From Bremerella cremea (lineage in GTDB: Bacteria > Planctomycetota > Planctomycetia > Pirellulales > Pirellulaceae), in the NCBI RefSeq assembly GCF_003335505.1, contig NZ_QPEX01000010.1:434001-498000 (forward strand): a stretch of DNA of 64,000 nucleotides, read 5' to 3'. The notes under the pieces were generated by a model. The model worked only from the letters and a program-made list of their open reading frames with translations. It was not told the DNA's origin and searched no databases. This document shows, piece by piece, positions 47,427 through 55,082 of this stretch (position 1 is the stretch's first letter; each line of letters starts with the position of its first letter). The position numbers and the translations under genes are program-made.

Positions 47427-47455
47427 ACATTAAGTTTTTCGCTTGGGTTCGTCAA
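47427..47455 (-). promoter_or_regulatory. Promoter of the tRNA gene
   Basis: On the minus strand TTGACG (47455-47450), 17 bases, then TAATGT (47432-47427), which leaves 13 bases to the tRNA 5' end. Position and spacing fit well; the -10 box is imperfect. Confidence 0.5.
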
Positions 47456-47671
47456 CGGGGGGATCTTTATTGCCAAAACTTCTTGCCTAAGGCCGGGCAG
47501 GACGATTGGTACAGATGGCATAGGTGGGGCTTTCGTTTTAAGGGGCGGTGGGAATCGTCGGGAAAAGAGGGTTTCGCTTGGCTGGGCGTTACCCTTTTTC
47601 GGTTTTATCCGCCATAATGAGGTGTTCGCGATCTGATCTTCCCCCGCACCATCCCCTTCTCTTCGCAATCT

Positions 47672-50266
47672 ATGGCATCTCGCAAGCAGAAACGCAAGCA
47701 GTCGTCCGCCTCGTCCTCTGACGCCTCCCGTGAAGTCAGCGGAGGAAAGCAGCCAGCGTCTCAAGCAGAACAGTCTAAGTCGAGATCGAAGACTATTCCT
47801 CGCTCGATCCTGGCCGTTGGTGCTGGTTTGCTTTTGTTGTTGGTTGGCTTTTCGCTCGTCGCGGCCGATTGGTATTACGCGCTACCGAGTGACACGCCTC
47901 TGACTTATGTAGGGCGAAACTCGTGCATCGAGTGCCACCAGCAGCAAAACCAGGCCTGGGAAGGTTCCGATCACGATTTGGCCATGGACCTAGCCACCGA
48001 AGAAACCGTTCTAGGAACCTTCGATGGCGCGGAGATCGAGCATTTTGGCATTACCTCGCGCATGTTCCGCCAAGATGGCAAGTTCATGATCAACACTGAA
48101 GGCCCCGACGGGCTAATGCAAGACTTCGAGATCAAATACGTCTTCGGCGTTCGCCCTTTGCAACAATACATGGTCGAAATCGAGCCCCCCACGCCTGGCT
48201 CGGCCCCTGGTTCGATTGGTCGGGTTCAGGTCTTACGTGTCTCGTGGGATACCACCAAGAATCAGTGGTTCTATCTTTCGCCGCCTGATGTTAACGAAAA
48301 GCTGTCGGTTGACGATCCTTTGCACTGGACTGGCCGCACGCAAAACTGGAATCACTACTGCGCCGATTGCCACTCGACCGATGTTCATAAGAACTTCGAC
48401 CTGGCCACCAACACGTACCACACCACCTTTTCTGAAATTGACGTAAGCTGCGAAACGTGTCACGGCCCTGGCAGTGCCCACGTGAAGCTCGCCAAATCGC
48501 ACAGTTTGTTTTGGGATCGCAATCTTGGCTATGGCCTGAAGACTTTGAAAGGGGATACCAAGGAAGCTCAGATCAATCAGGTCGAAACGTGTGCGGCGTG
48601 TCATTCTCGGCGAGAAGTCATTTGCCCGACTTACCAGCGGGGCGACAACTACTACGATCAATACTCCAACGAACTACTCGCCCCGCACACATACTACTGC
48701 GATGGTCAGATCATGGAGGAAGATTACGTCTACGGTTCGTTTATCCAAAGCAAGATGTTCCACAAAGGAATTCGCTGCACCGATTGCCACGATCCTCACA
48801 CCGCCAAGCTGAAATTTGAAGGCAACTTGCTTTGCACTTCGTGCCATCAACACCCTGCCGGTAAGTACGATACGTCCGCTCATCATTTCCATGCGATTGG
48901 ATCGAGCGGGGCATCGTGTGTCGAATGTCACATGCCGGAAACCACCTACATGGAAGTTGACCCGCGGCGCGATCATAGTATTCGTATTCCTCGGCCTGAT
49001 CTGTCGGTGAATTTGGGGACGCCGAACGCTTGCACCAAGTGCCACCTCGACAAAGCCGATCTTCCCCGGGAAGAACATCCTGAAATCACCCGCTACGATC
49101 AATGGATGACGCTTGCCCGCAACGGAGACGAACAGGTCCGCGCGGCTTTGGCCAAGGTCGATCAATGGGCGCTCGATGCCGTCGACAAATGGTACGGTCC
49201 GACTTCCAAGCTTCCCCAGGAAGAATCGTTTGCTTACCCGCTGGCACATGCCTGGTCGAACCAGCCCGATGCCGGCGAAGGGCTCCAGAAGCTGGTCAAA
49301 AATCCGAATCAGCCCAACATTGTCCGCGCCAGTGCGATGATGTACCTGCAGAACTATTTGACCGAAGACTCGGTGAAAACCGCTTTGCGTTATCTCACGG
49401 ACGAGAGCCCACAAGTTCGGATTTCGGCGATCGATACGCTGCAAGAGATTCGTACTTTGCCTCGAAAGCTGCAAGGGGATGTTCTCGATGCGCTGATGAA
49501 CCGCCTGACCGACAAGGAACGAGCCGTCCGCGTTCAAGCGGCGTGGGCTTTGGCGAATCAAGACCCTGCCGCGCTTAAACTTCGCGGCAAGTCGGAAGCG
49601 TTTCAGCGGGCATTGAACGAGCGGATCGAACAGTTGGAACGAGACGGCGATCAGCCCTCTTCGTTCCTCTCGCTCGGCGTGCTGTACGAACGCTTAGGAG
49701 ACATCGCCAAAGCTGAGCAAGCATACCGCACGGCCATTCGAATCGACCCAGACTTCACTGGGCCTCGTTCCAATTTGGTCAATTTGCTCGAAGCTCGTCA
49801 AAGCCAGGAAGAACGGCAGATGCGTCAGTTAGCCATCTCGGGCAACCGCCCAGCAGCCGAAGAGCTGGCCGAGGTCCTGCAAAAGCGCGCCGGTGAAATC
49901 GTGCGTCTTCAATTGGAAGAACTGAGCAACATCGAACGGGATGCCAGCCTTCAACCCAACTTTGCCCCGCTGCAGTACCAGTACGGCTCGGCGTTGTTCC
50001 TGGCTGGCCGCAAGGCTCATCCGGAACTCGCAGCGAAATTGTTCAACGAGGCATTCAATGCCTATCAAAAGGCGAAACAGTTAGAGCCCAACAGCGAGCA
50101 ATACGCCTACATGTTTGCGTTGATCTGTCAACATCTGGAACGCTGGGAACAAGGTGAACAGGCCGTCGAGGACCTTCTGAAACTAAATCCCAACAACCCA
50201 GAATTCCAAACCCTTCAACAGCAGATCAAAGCGAAGTATTCGCCGAACAAGGAACAGCAAAGGTAA
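47672..50266 (+). CDS. Octahaem cytochrome c with HEAT-like and TPR regions
   Basis: An 864-residue, membrane-anchored multihaem protein. A polar Ser/Lys-rich start and one membrane helix (about 44-67, 'ILAVGAGLLLLLVGFSLVAA') precede eight CxxCH haem sites, at about residues 88 (CIECH), 230 (CADCH), 261 (CETCH), 308 (CAACH), 370 (CTDCH), 389 (CTSCH), 418 (CVECH) and 455 (CTKCH). HEAT-like repeats ('DESPQVRISAIDTLQEIRTL', 'KERAVRVQAAWALANQD') occupy about 540-645 and TPRs about 660-860 ('GVLYERLGDIAKAEQAYRTAIRIDP'). The haem part resembles cytochrome c554/nitrite-reductase-like multihaem proteins. It probably moves electrons in the periplasm within a larger complex held by the TPRs. The donor and acceptor are unknown. 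Confidence 0.9.
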   Translation: MASRKQKRKQSSASSSDASREVSGGKQPASQAEQSKSRSKTIPRSILAVGAGLLLLLVGFSLVAADWYYALPSDTPLTYVGRNSCIECHQQQNQAWEGSDHDLAMDLATEETVLGTFDGAEIEHFGITSRMFRQDGKFMINTEGPDGLMQDFEIKYVFGVRPLQQYMVEIEPPTPGSAPGSIGRVQVLRVSWDTTKNQWFYLSPPDVNEKLSVDDPLHWTGRTQNWNHYCADCHSTDVHKNFDLATNTYHTTFSEIDVSCETCHGPGSAHVKLAKSHSLFWDRNLGYGLKTLKGDTKEAQINQVETCAACHSRREVICPTYQRGDNYYDQYSNELLAPHTYYCDGQIMEEDYVYGSFIQSKMFHKGIRCTDCHDPHTAKLKFEGNLLCTSCHQHPAGKYDTSAHHFHAIGSSGASCVECHMPETTYMEVDPRRDHSIRIPRPDLSVNLGTPNACTKCHLDKADLPREEHPEITRYDQWMTLARNGDEQVRAALAKVDQWALDAVDKWYGPTSKLPQEESFAYPLAHAWSNQPDAGEGLQKLVKNPNQPNIVRASAMMYLQNYLTEDSVKTALRYLTDESPQVRISAIDTLQEIRTLPRKLQGDVLDALMNRLTDKERAVRVQAAWALANQDPAALKLRGKSEAFQRALNERIEQLERDGDQPSSFLSLGVLYERLGDIAKAEQAYRTAIRIDPDFTGPRSNLVNLLEARQSQEERQMRQLAISGNRPAAEELAEVLQKRAGEIVRLQLEELSNIERDASLQPNFAPLQYQYGSALFLAGRKAHPELAAKLFNEAFNAYQKAKQLEPNSEQYAYMFALICQHLERWEQGEQAVEDLLKLNPNNPEFQTLQQQIKAKYSPNKEQQR

Positions 50267-50272
50267 GCCTCT

Positions 50273-50638
50273 GTGATTACGCCGATGACCATTCTGACGA
50301 CGGTATCTCTTTCGCTGATTCTGTCGTTGTTTAGTGACCGTAAACTAGCTTTCGTCCCGTGCTGTCTGGCCGCTTTTGGTGGTGCCTACAGCATCGCTCC
50401 TCGCATTTTCAGCAATCCTCCGGTTTGGGTAAGGGGCTACACGCGGCACGACTTTCTTCGTTTTGACTTGCTGCTTCTCGTTGGCATGACAGCCGGTTTG
50501 TCAGTGGCCCTTTTTCAGCTGAACCGCTGGCCGAACCTCTATTGGATCTGGCCAACTGTCACAAGTCTTTTGTTGAGCGGCTTAGGAACGCTGGCGGCAA
50601 TCATTGTTGGTGAGCTTGGTTGGCGATTGGTTTTCTGA
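50273..50638 (+). CDS. Small membrane protein of unknown function
   Basis: A 121-residue protein with about three hydrophobic segments ('PMTILTTVSLSLILSLF', 'FDLLLLVGMTAGLSVALFQ', 'TVTSLLLSGLGTLAAIIVGELGW') and no recognised family. Start GTG 50273 is 6 bases after the cytochrome stop, with AAGG about 9 bases upstream, so it is translated from the same message. It may be a membrane partner of the octahaem protein; this rests only on position. Confidence 0.65.
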   Translation: MITPMTILTTVSLSLILSLFSDRKLAFVPCCLAAFGGAYSIAPRIFSNPPVWVRGYTRHDFLRFDLLLLVGMTAGLSVALFQLNRWPNLYWIWPTVTSLLLSGLGTLAAIIVGELGWRLVF

Positions 50639-50731
50639 ACGGCTTGGCCACGCAAGTTACCGACTTCTGGAGTCAGCGAGGCTTGTCCCCCCAGTTGCCA
50701 TGCATTCCTGACTCATAGTGAGCCGAATTGC

Positions 50732-51232
50732 CTACGGTGATTGGCTATCGACCACTTGTGACAACTCACTTACTCGAATTGTCATCTCTCGTAAACGTGC
50801 TTTTGCCTCGTTCCAGTAATTACTTTCTCCGCGAAGCGCAAACTCAATCACCGCAAGTTCCATTGCTGTTTCGATCGTGGGATCGATTTCGTGAGCCACT
50901 TGAAATAGTGAATAACCTTCCTCAAGCTGATCACGGGTGATAAAGCAATGGCCTTTTGCTCTCAATGCATCGGGGCAAGTTGGACAGATTTCTAAAGCCA
51001 GGTCGTAGCAAGCCAATTCGTCGACGTACCGAGATTTTGGTGGCAATCCCAACTCAATACATTCCCCGAGCAAAACAAAGACCTGAGGATATTTTGCTTG
51101 ATCAATCCCGATCGACTCGAACAACTGCCAGACTTCTCGACTGGGAAGTTCTGCGTCGTCAGAGTCTGGAACCAAAGCGGCAAGTTTCTTTTTGAAGTCA
51201 AGATACTGATCCGTACTAAGTATTTCATTCAT
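50732..51232 (-). CDS. Small TPR-like protein of unknown function
   Basis: A 166-residue, probably cytoplasmic helical protein. 'DELACYDLALEICPTCPDALRAKGHCFITRDQLEEGYSLFQVAHEIDPTIETAMELAVIEFALRG' reads like two TPR units (A-at-8, Y/F-at-11, P-at-32 spacing). No catalytic motif. ATG 51232 is the natural start; the frame stays open upstream into the repeat cluster, but that extension is not protein-like. Its upstream region is filled by the repeats at 51263-51594, which may carry its promoter. Confidence 0.65.
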   Translation of the reverse strand: MNEILSTDQYLDFKKKLAALVPDSDDAELPSREVWQLFESIGIDQAKYPQVFVLLGECIELGLPPKSRYVDELACYDLALEICPTCPDALRAKGHCFITRDQLEEGYSLFQVAHEIDPTIETAMELAVIEFALRGESNYWNEAKARLREMTIRVSELSQVVDSQSP

Positions 51233-51262
51233 CGCAAAAACCTGGGGCAAGACAGCAATCGT

Positions 51263-51334
51263 AGGACCCACCCGGGCAAGATGCCCGGGGTACACGGTGG
51301 GTTTAACTTTGTTTCGGTTTCATACTCAAAACTC
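51263..51334. repeat. Composite repeat A: hairpin plus GGTTTCATACTCAAAACT box
   Basis: AGGACCCACC begins a nested hairpin: outer ACCCACC/GGTGGGT (51266-51272, 51296-51302) and inner CCCGGGCA-AGA-TGCCCGGG (51271-51289). TTTAACTT and then the box GGTTTCATACTCAAAACT (51316-51333) follow. The same order recurs at 51546-51594. Confidence 0.8.
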
Positions 51335-51362
51335 TTCTGACAGTGACGTTCGGCTGTTGTTT

Positions 51363-51380
51363 GGTTTCATACTCAAAATT
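51363..51380. repeat. Isolated GGTTTCATACTCAAAATT box
   Basis: Second copy of the box, differing at one base (C to T at the 17th position), without the hairpin. Confidence 0.75.
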
Positions 51381-51449
51381 CAAACCCTAAGCCCAGCAAC
51401 GACTTCCGGTACGGTTGTCTTATTATCGAGACGTCGTTTTTCACCTCAC

Positions 51450-51469
51450 CGGTTTCATACTCAAAACTC
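51450..51469. repeat. Isolated CGGTTTCATACTCAAAACTC box
   Basis: Third copy. All 20 bases are identical to the first copy (51315-51334). Confidence 0.75.
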
Positions 51470-51505
51470 CGTAAAAGCTGCTCTCTGACGAAATCCTCTG
51501 TGAGC

Positions 51506-51524
51506 CACTGGCATCCTGCCGGTG
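51506..51524. repeat. Hairpin CACTGGCA-TCC-TGCCGGTG
   Basis: An 8-bp stem (one wobble) with a 3-base loop, similar in form to the inner hairpin of repeat A (both have GGCA-N3-TGCC at the tip). Confidence 0.6.
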
Positions 51525-51545
51525 CGAAGTGGGGACCAAGTTAGC

Positions 51546-51594
51546 AGGACCCACCCGGTGGGTTTAACTTCCTATCGGTTTCATACTCAAAACT
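51546..51594. repeat. Composite repeat B: shortened hairpin plus box
   Basis: AGGACCCACC-C-GGTGGGTTTAACTT followed by five bases and CGGTTTCATACTCAAAACT (51576-51594). It equals repeat A with the inner hairpin removed. Confidence 0.8.
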
Positions 51595-51941
51595 AAATGG
51601 GACTTCTCGAGCACTGGCTTTCTACGTGGGATGAGCGCACGAATTTCCGGCGGGCCGGATGGTCCGTTCTCGAGCATTAAGTTAGGGAGAAGATGTCCAG
51701 CTTGCAAACAACTCTTTGCACAAACTACGATCTATCGAAGAAAATGCCACTGCGTACCGACGAGACCTCCTTCGTGCGGGCTGCTATCAGAGCGATTTAC
51801 GGCAAGAATTGTCGCTGCGTAACGAATTAAAGAGCAAAGAGTATTGTGTGGTGGTTTCTTCAGCGGACATGCCAACCCATGGCCAAGTCGCAGGTGATTC
51901 AACCACGCGAGATTATTCCTTATCTTTCCTGAACCCGAGAA
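51595..51941. other. Gap between the repeats and the coiled-coil gene
   Basis: About 350 bases. A 45-codon frame (ATG 51693 to 51830) has a purine-rich site AGGGAG close before it but no recognisable content. I treat it as unproven. Confidence 0.3.
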
Positions 51942-52898
51942 ATGACCGAACCGGAACAACTTGCCTCTCTCAACGCCCGGCTTGCCGAGTGCCTGGCCAA
52001 TCATCGAGAGAAAACAAAGCTCTGGAAAATGCTTCGAGAAACGAAACAACAACTTGCCCAGGCCACCCACGCACAGCAAGAAGCGAATCAGGTTTTGGAG
52101 CAAGCCCAAGCCGATGTTAACGCCTTGGAAGGCTTGAGCTTAACGGCCCTGTTTCATGCTGTTCTGGGAGTAAAAGAGGAACGCTTGGAAGAGCAGCGTC
52201 AAGCGATTGTTTCCGCGAAGCTCAAACGAGACCAAGCCCAAGCAACCATTCATGATCTTGCGCCAGAATGCAAACAAATAGAACAGCAAATGAATACTCT
52301 TGGCGATGTCGATCGCCAGCATCAAGCGTTGCTTCGTGAGAAAAGCGAATACTTGCAACAAAGCGGGCATGAAACGGCCCAGCGCATCATCGGGCTGACA
52401 GAAGAAATCGCGAACTATACAGCTAACGAAAAGGAACTTTACCAGGCAATTCGCGCAGGCAAGTTAGCGCAAGCATCCCTCGACGATGTTCGCCAATCGC
52501 TTAACTCTGCCGCAAACTTCGGGACGTTTGATATGCTGGGTGGCGGGATGCTTACCACAATGGCCAAACACTCTCGGCTCGACACAGCCCGCCGAAGCGC
52601 CGAGCAGACCCAAAAGCATCTGCTCTGCTTTCAAAAGGAACTGGGGGATGTTAATCAGCGTTTGCAAATGTCGCTGGAAATCGGCTCGTTTACCACCTTC
52701 GCCGATTACTTCTTCGATGGCCTGATCGCCGATTGGATCGTTCAATCGAAAATCAATCATGCCCGGCAACAGTGCGACGATACCCGTGCTGCCGTGAGAA
52801 AAGTGATCGAGAATTGCCAACTGTTTCTTCACAAATCACAGCGAGCCAAACATAAGCTAGAGACAGAAAAACAACAGCTCATCGAGCAAGCTTGTTGA
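51942..52898 (+). CDS. Coiled-coil protein of unknown function
   Basis: A 318-residue, cytoplasmic, highly charged helical protein. Long heptad-like stretches rich in Gln/Glu/Ala ('LRETKQQLAQATHAQQEANQVLEQAQADVNAL', here split by natural breaks; 'KLKRDQAQATIHDLAPECKQIEQQMNTL') flank a less charged middle with 'NFGTFDMLGGGMLTTMAKHSRLDTARRSAEQTQ' and 'FTTFADYFFDGLIADWIVQSKI'. This middle part is shared by several bacterial proteins of unknown role and may bind or insert at a membrane surface. No catalytic residues are evident. It stands alone, downstream of the repeat cluster. Function is not assigned. Confidence 0.7.
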   Translation: MTEPEQLASLNARLAECLANHREKTKLWKMLRETKQQLAQATHAQQEANQVLEQAQADVNALEGLSLTALFHAVLGVKEERLEEQRQAIVSAKLKRDQAQATIHDLAPECKQIEQQMNTLGDVDRQHQALLREKSEYLQQSGHETAQRIIGLTEEIANYTANEKELYQAIRAGKLAQASLDDVRQSLNSAANFGTFDMLGGGMLTTMAKHSRLDTARRSAEQTQKHLLCFQKELGDVNQRLQMSLEIGSFTTFADYFFDGLIADWIVQSKINHARQQCDDTRAAVRKVIENCQLFLHKSQRAKHKLETEKQQLIEQAC

Positions 52899-52923
52899 TG
52901 CCTTTCGCCGCAGTGTGCCGACT

Positions 52924-53424
52924 TTACGCGTGCGCCAAACGCTGTTCAACAATCTGCCAGTGATGCCGCACGTGCCCAACCATGCAGCGGCCGAGTTGGC
53001 GAACCGTCCAAGGAAAACCGCTCGCGTTTCCTTCTCGCTCGAAGGCCTCTTCCGGAAACGTACGGAACATCTCGATCGTCCCTTGGCGGACGAGCATGAA
53101 TTCCTGTACGAGTTCGTGATAAGGGCGTTGATTGAAGTTGGCTTCCTGCATGAACAAATCTTGATCAAACCCTGGCAGCGGGGTTGTATCAGCACGTGCG
53201 AACCGGAGGGCTCGGTAAGTGAAGACACGTTCGGTATCGATCAGGTGCCCCACGATCTGCTTTATGGTCCAGGCATAAGGGGGATGCACGATTGTCGTTT
53301 TCTCTTCCTCCATCCCCTGGAAGCAGGGAAATAGCTGAACGAACTGCTCCTTTAGGGTTTCGTAGCAATCGGTCTCTGGGGCTAAATCCAAGTAACGCTG
53401 AAAAGGTGCCGGCTGGGTCATCAT
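52924..53424 (-). CDS. DinB-like protein
   Basis: A 166-residue four-helix-bundle protein of the DinB/YfiT superfamily. It has 'PPYAWTIKQIVGHLIDTERVFTYRALRFARAD', with the first metal-ligand His in 'GHLIDTE', then 'PYHELVQEFMLVRQGTIEMFRTF', and ends with 'FPWTVRQLGRCMVGHVRHHWQIVEQRL', supplying two further His. The three His make the usual metal site of bacillithiol/mycothiol-type S-transferases; activity here is unknown. The start is ATG 53424 or 53421. The frame runs open to 53790 without homology. Confidence 0.85.
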   Translation of the reverse strand: MMTQPAPFQRYLDLAPETDCYETLKEQFVQLFPCFQGMEEEKTTIVHPPYAWTIKQIVGHLIDTERVFTYRALRFARADTTPLPGFDQDLFMQEANFNQRPYHELVQEFMLVRQGTIEMFRTFPEEAFEREGNASGFPWTVRQLGRCMVGHVRHHWQIVEQRLAHA

Positions 53425-53712
53425 TTTCTCTTTATACGATCCTCGAAAACTGCAAGCATACCGAGAGTCGGCAAGACAACCGAAACTACTACAAAGTTCG
53501 TTAAGTTCCTCCAATCTCGCTCCCTTCGCCCGATTCCTCTCATGGGGTGTCTGTGGTAAATTGGGCTCCTTTAACGCGTTTAGCACCACGTTGAATTTCT
53601 TCAGATCGGCTACGTAATTGAGATTACTCGCTATCGAAGCAGAAAACCAACAGACTGCTGGCGTATTGGATTTCTTCATTCCCCCTACCTTCCATAGACG
53701 AGTCGGCTCCCC

Positions 53713-54816
53713 ATGAAGGCGATTGCGGTTACTCCCGGGACCCCCAATAGCGTCCATTTGCGTGACATTCCAGAACCTTCCCTCGATCAATTCCCTAACG
53801 GCAAGGGTGTGCTGGTCAAGGTGTTGAAGGTGGGCGTGGATGCTACCGACAAGGAAATCAACGACGCCCTGTACGGCAATGCCCCTCCCGGGGACGACTT
53901 CATGGTGCTAGGGCACGAATCGTTTGGCGTGGTCGAAGCCGTGGGCGAAAACGTGACCCGCTTCAAACCAGGCGACTACGTCACCGCGACCGTACGTCGC
54001 CCCGGTGGTTCGATCTACGACAAGATCGGCACCTACGATATGACCAGCGAGGAAACCTACTACGAACGCGGCATCAACCTGCTGCACGGGTACCTCACCG
54101 AGAAGTTCGTGGATGAAGAAGATTACATCATCCGCGTCCCGCAAGGGCTGACCCATCTGCATGTGCTGATGGAACCCATGAGCTGTGCCGCCAAGGCCGT
54201 GCATCAAGCTTATGAAGTGCAGCGCCGCATGAAGGTCTGGAGCCCGAAGGTCGCTTGGGTGATGGGCGCCGGCCAGATTGGCTTGCTCACCACGCTGGCC
54301 CTACGTCTGCGCGGCCTGCAGGTTTGCACCATCGCCCGTGCCCCAGGCCCGCACTTGAAGCAAGAGATTGCTGAGGGTCTGGAATCGAAGTATGTCAGCA
54401 CCAAAGACACCGATCTGGACGAACTGGTCAAGCAGACCGGTCGACCTGACATCATCGTCGATGCGACCGGCAGCAGCGTGATCGCTTTCGAGAGCATGAA
54501 GTATCTTGGTCTGAATGGCGTGTTGGTGCTGACTAGCGTGACCGGTAACAACACCCGTCACGAGCTTCCCACCGACAAAATCAACCTAGAATGGGTGCTC
54601 GGTAACAAGCTGCTGTTAGGTAGCGTGAACGCCAATCGCGACCACTTCGAGATGGGTATCCGCGACCTGGCCCTGGGCGAAATGATGTTCCCCGGCGTCT
54701 TGGAGAAGATTTTGACCAACCCGGTCGATGGCCTGGATAACTACAAGGAAGTCATCCGCCTGCTGGTCGAAGACAACTCGGCCTTAAAGGTGTTTGTGAA
54801 CGTCGCCTCGGAATAG
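53713..54816 (+). CDS. Glucose 1-dehydrogenase (archaeal-type MDR)
   Basis: A 367-residue zinc-dependent MDR enzyme oxidising glucose to gluconolactone with NAD(P). It matches the archaeal glucose-dehydrogenase group rather than standard alcohol dehydrogenases. The first zinc ligand is Asp in 'GVDATDKEI' (residue 43) instead of Cys, followed by 'LGHESFG' (His/Glu) and Glu in '[12 protein letters not shown]', as in Haloferax-type enzymes. The structural-zinc Cys cluster is absent ('[27 protein letters not shown]'). The nucleotide fold is '[19 protein letters not shown]'. Full length. It is divergent from the DinB gene (288-base gap) and followed by a hairpin. Confidence 0.88.
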   Translation: MKAIAVTPGTPNSVHLRDIPEPSLDQFPNGKGVLVKVLKVGVDATDKEINDALYGNAPPGDDFMVLGHESFGVVEAVGENVTRFKPGDYVTATVRRPGGSIYDKIGTYDMTSEETYYERGINLLHGYLTEKFVDEEDYIIRVPQGLTHLHVLMEPMSCAAKAVHQAYEVQRRMKVWSPKVAWVMGAGQIGLLTTLALRLRGLQVCTIARAPGPHLKQEIAEGLESKYVSTKDTDLDELVKQTGRPDIIVDATGSSVIAFESMKYLGLNGVLVLTSVTGNNTRHELPTDKINLEWVLGNKLLLGSVNANRDHFEMGIRDLALGEMMFPGVLEKILTNPVDGLDNYKEVIRLLVEDNSALKVFVNVASE

Positions 54817-54854
54817 TCAACTCCACGTTGGCTTTCCTAAGCCGTACAAATTGC

Positions 54855-54915
54855 AAAGCCCCGCAGGGTAGATATTGGCTAGCAGCACTTGCCATGTCTC
54901 GTCCTGTGGGGCTTT
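54855..54915 (+). terminator. Stem-loop after the glucose dehydrogenase gene
   Basis: AAAGCCCCGCAGG (54855-54867) pairs with CCTGTGGGGCTTT (54903-54915) with one wobble, followed by T. The 35-base loop is unusually long for a terminator, so a regulatory leader for the next gene is also possible. Confidence 0.5.
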
Positions 54916-55082
54916 TACGATTTTCGGCTTCTCTGCCCCTTGCCAGCAGTTGGAGAACATCCCAGGTTTCGCTGGCAGCGCGAACCGCGTTCCCTGGTTC
55001 GCCCGATCTGCTAGAATATCTATCGAGGCAAACTTCCCTCCCAACAGCCTCCTGCACGTTCATCTTTTCAGGACAACCCGAA

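Noticed and set aside
51315..51594. CRISPR array
   Set aside because: Only four 18-base boxes with spacings of 47, 88 and 126 bases, no uniform spacers and no cas genes nearby.
51693..51830. 45-codon open frame with AGGGAG close upstream
   Set aside because: No recognisable content, spacing to the ATG is short, and it lies in a repeat-rich gap.
53425..53790. N-terminal extension of the DinB-like gene
   Set aside because: The DinB domain starts after the ATG at 53424; the extension has no homology and crosses the divergent promoter region.
54828..55082. N-terminal extension of the molybdopterin oxidoreductase
   Set aside because: Open by chance through the hairpin at 54855-54915; ATG 55083 has a ribosome site and fits the family start.
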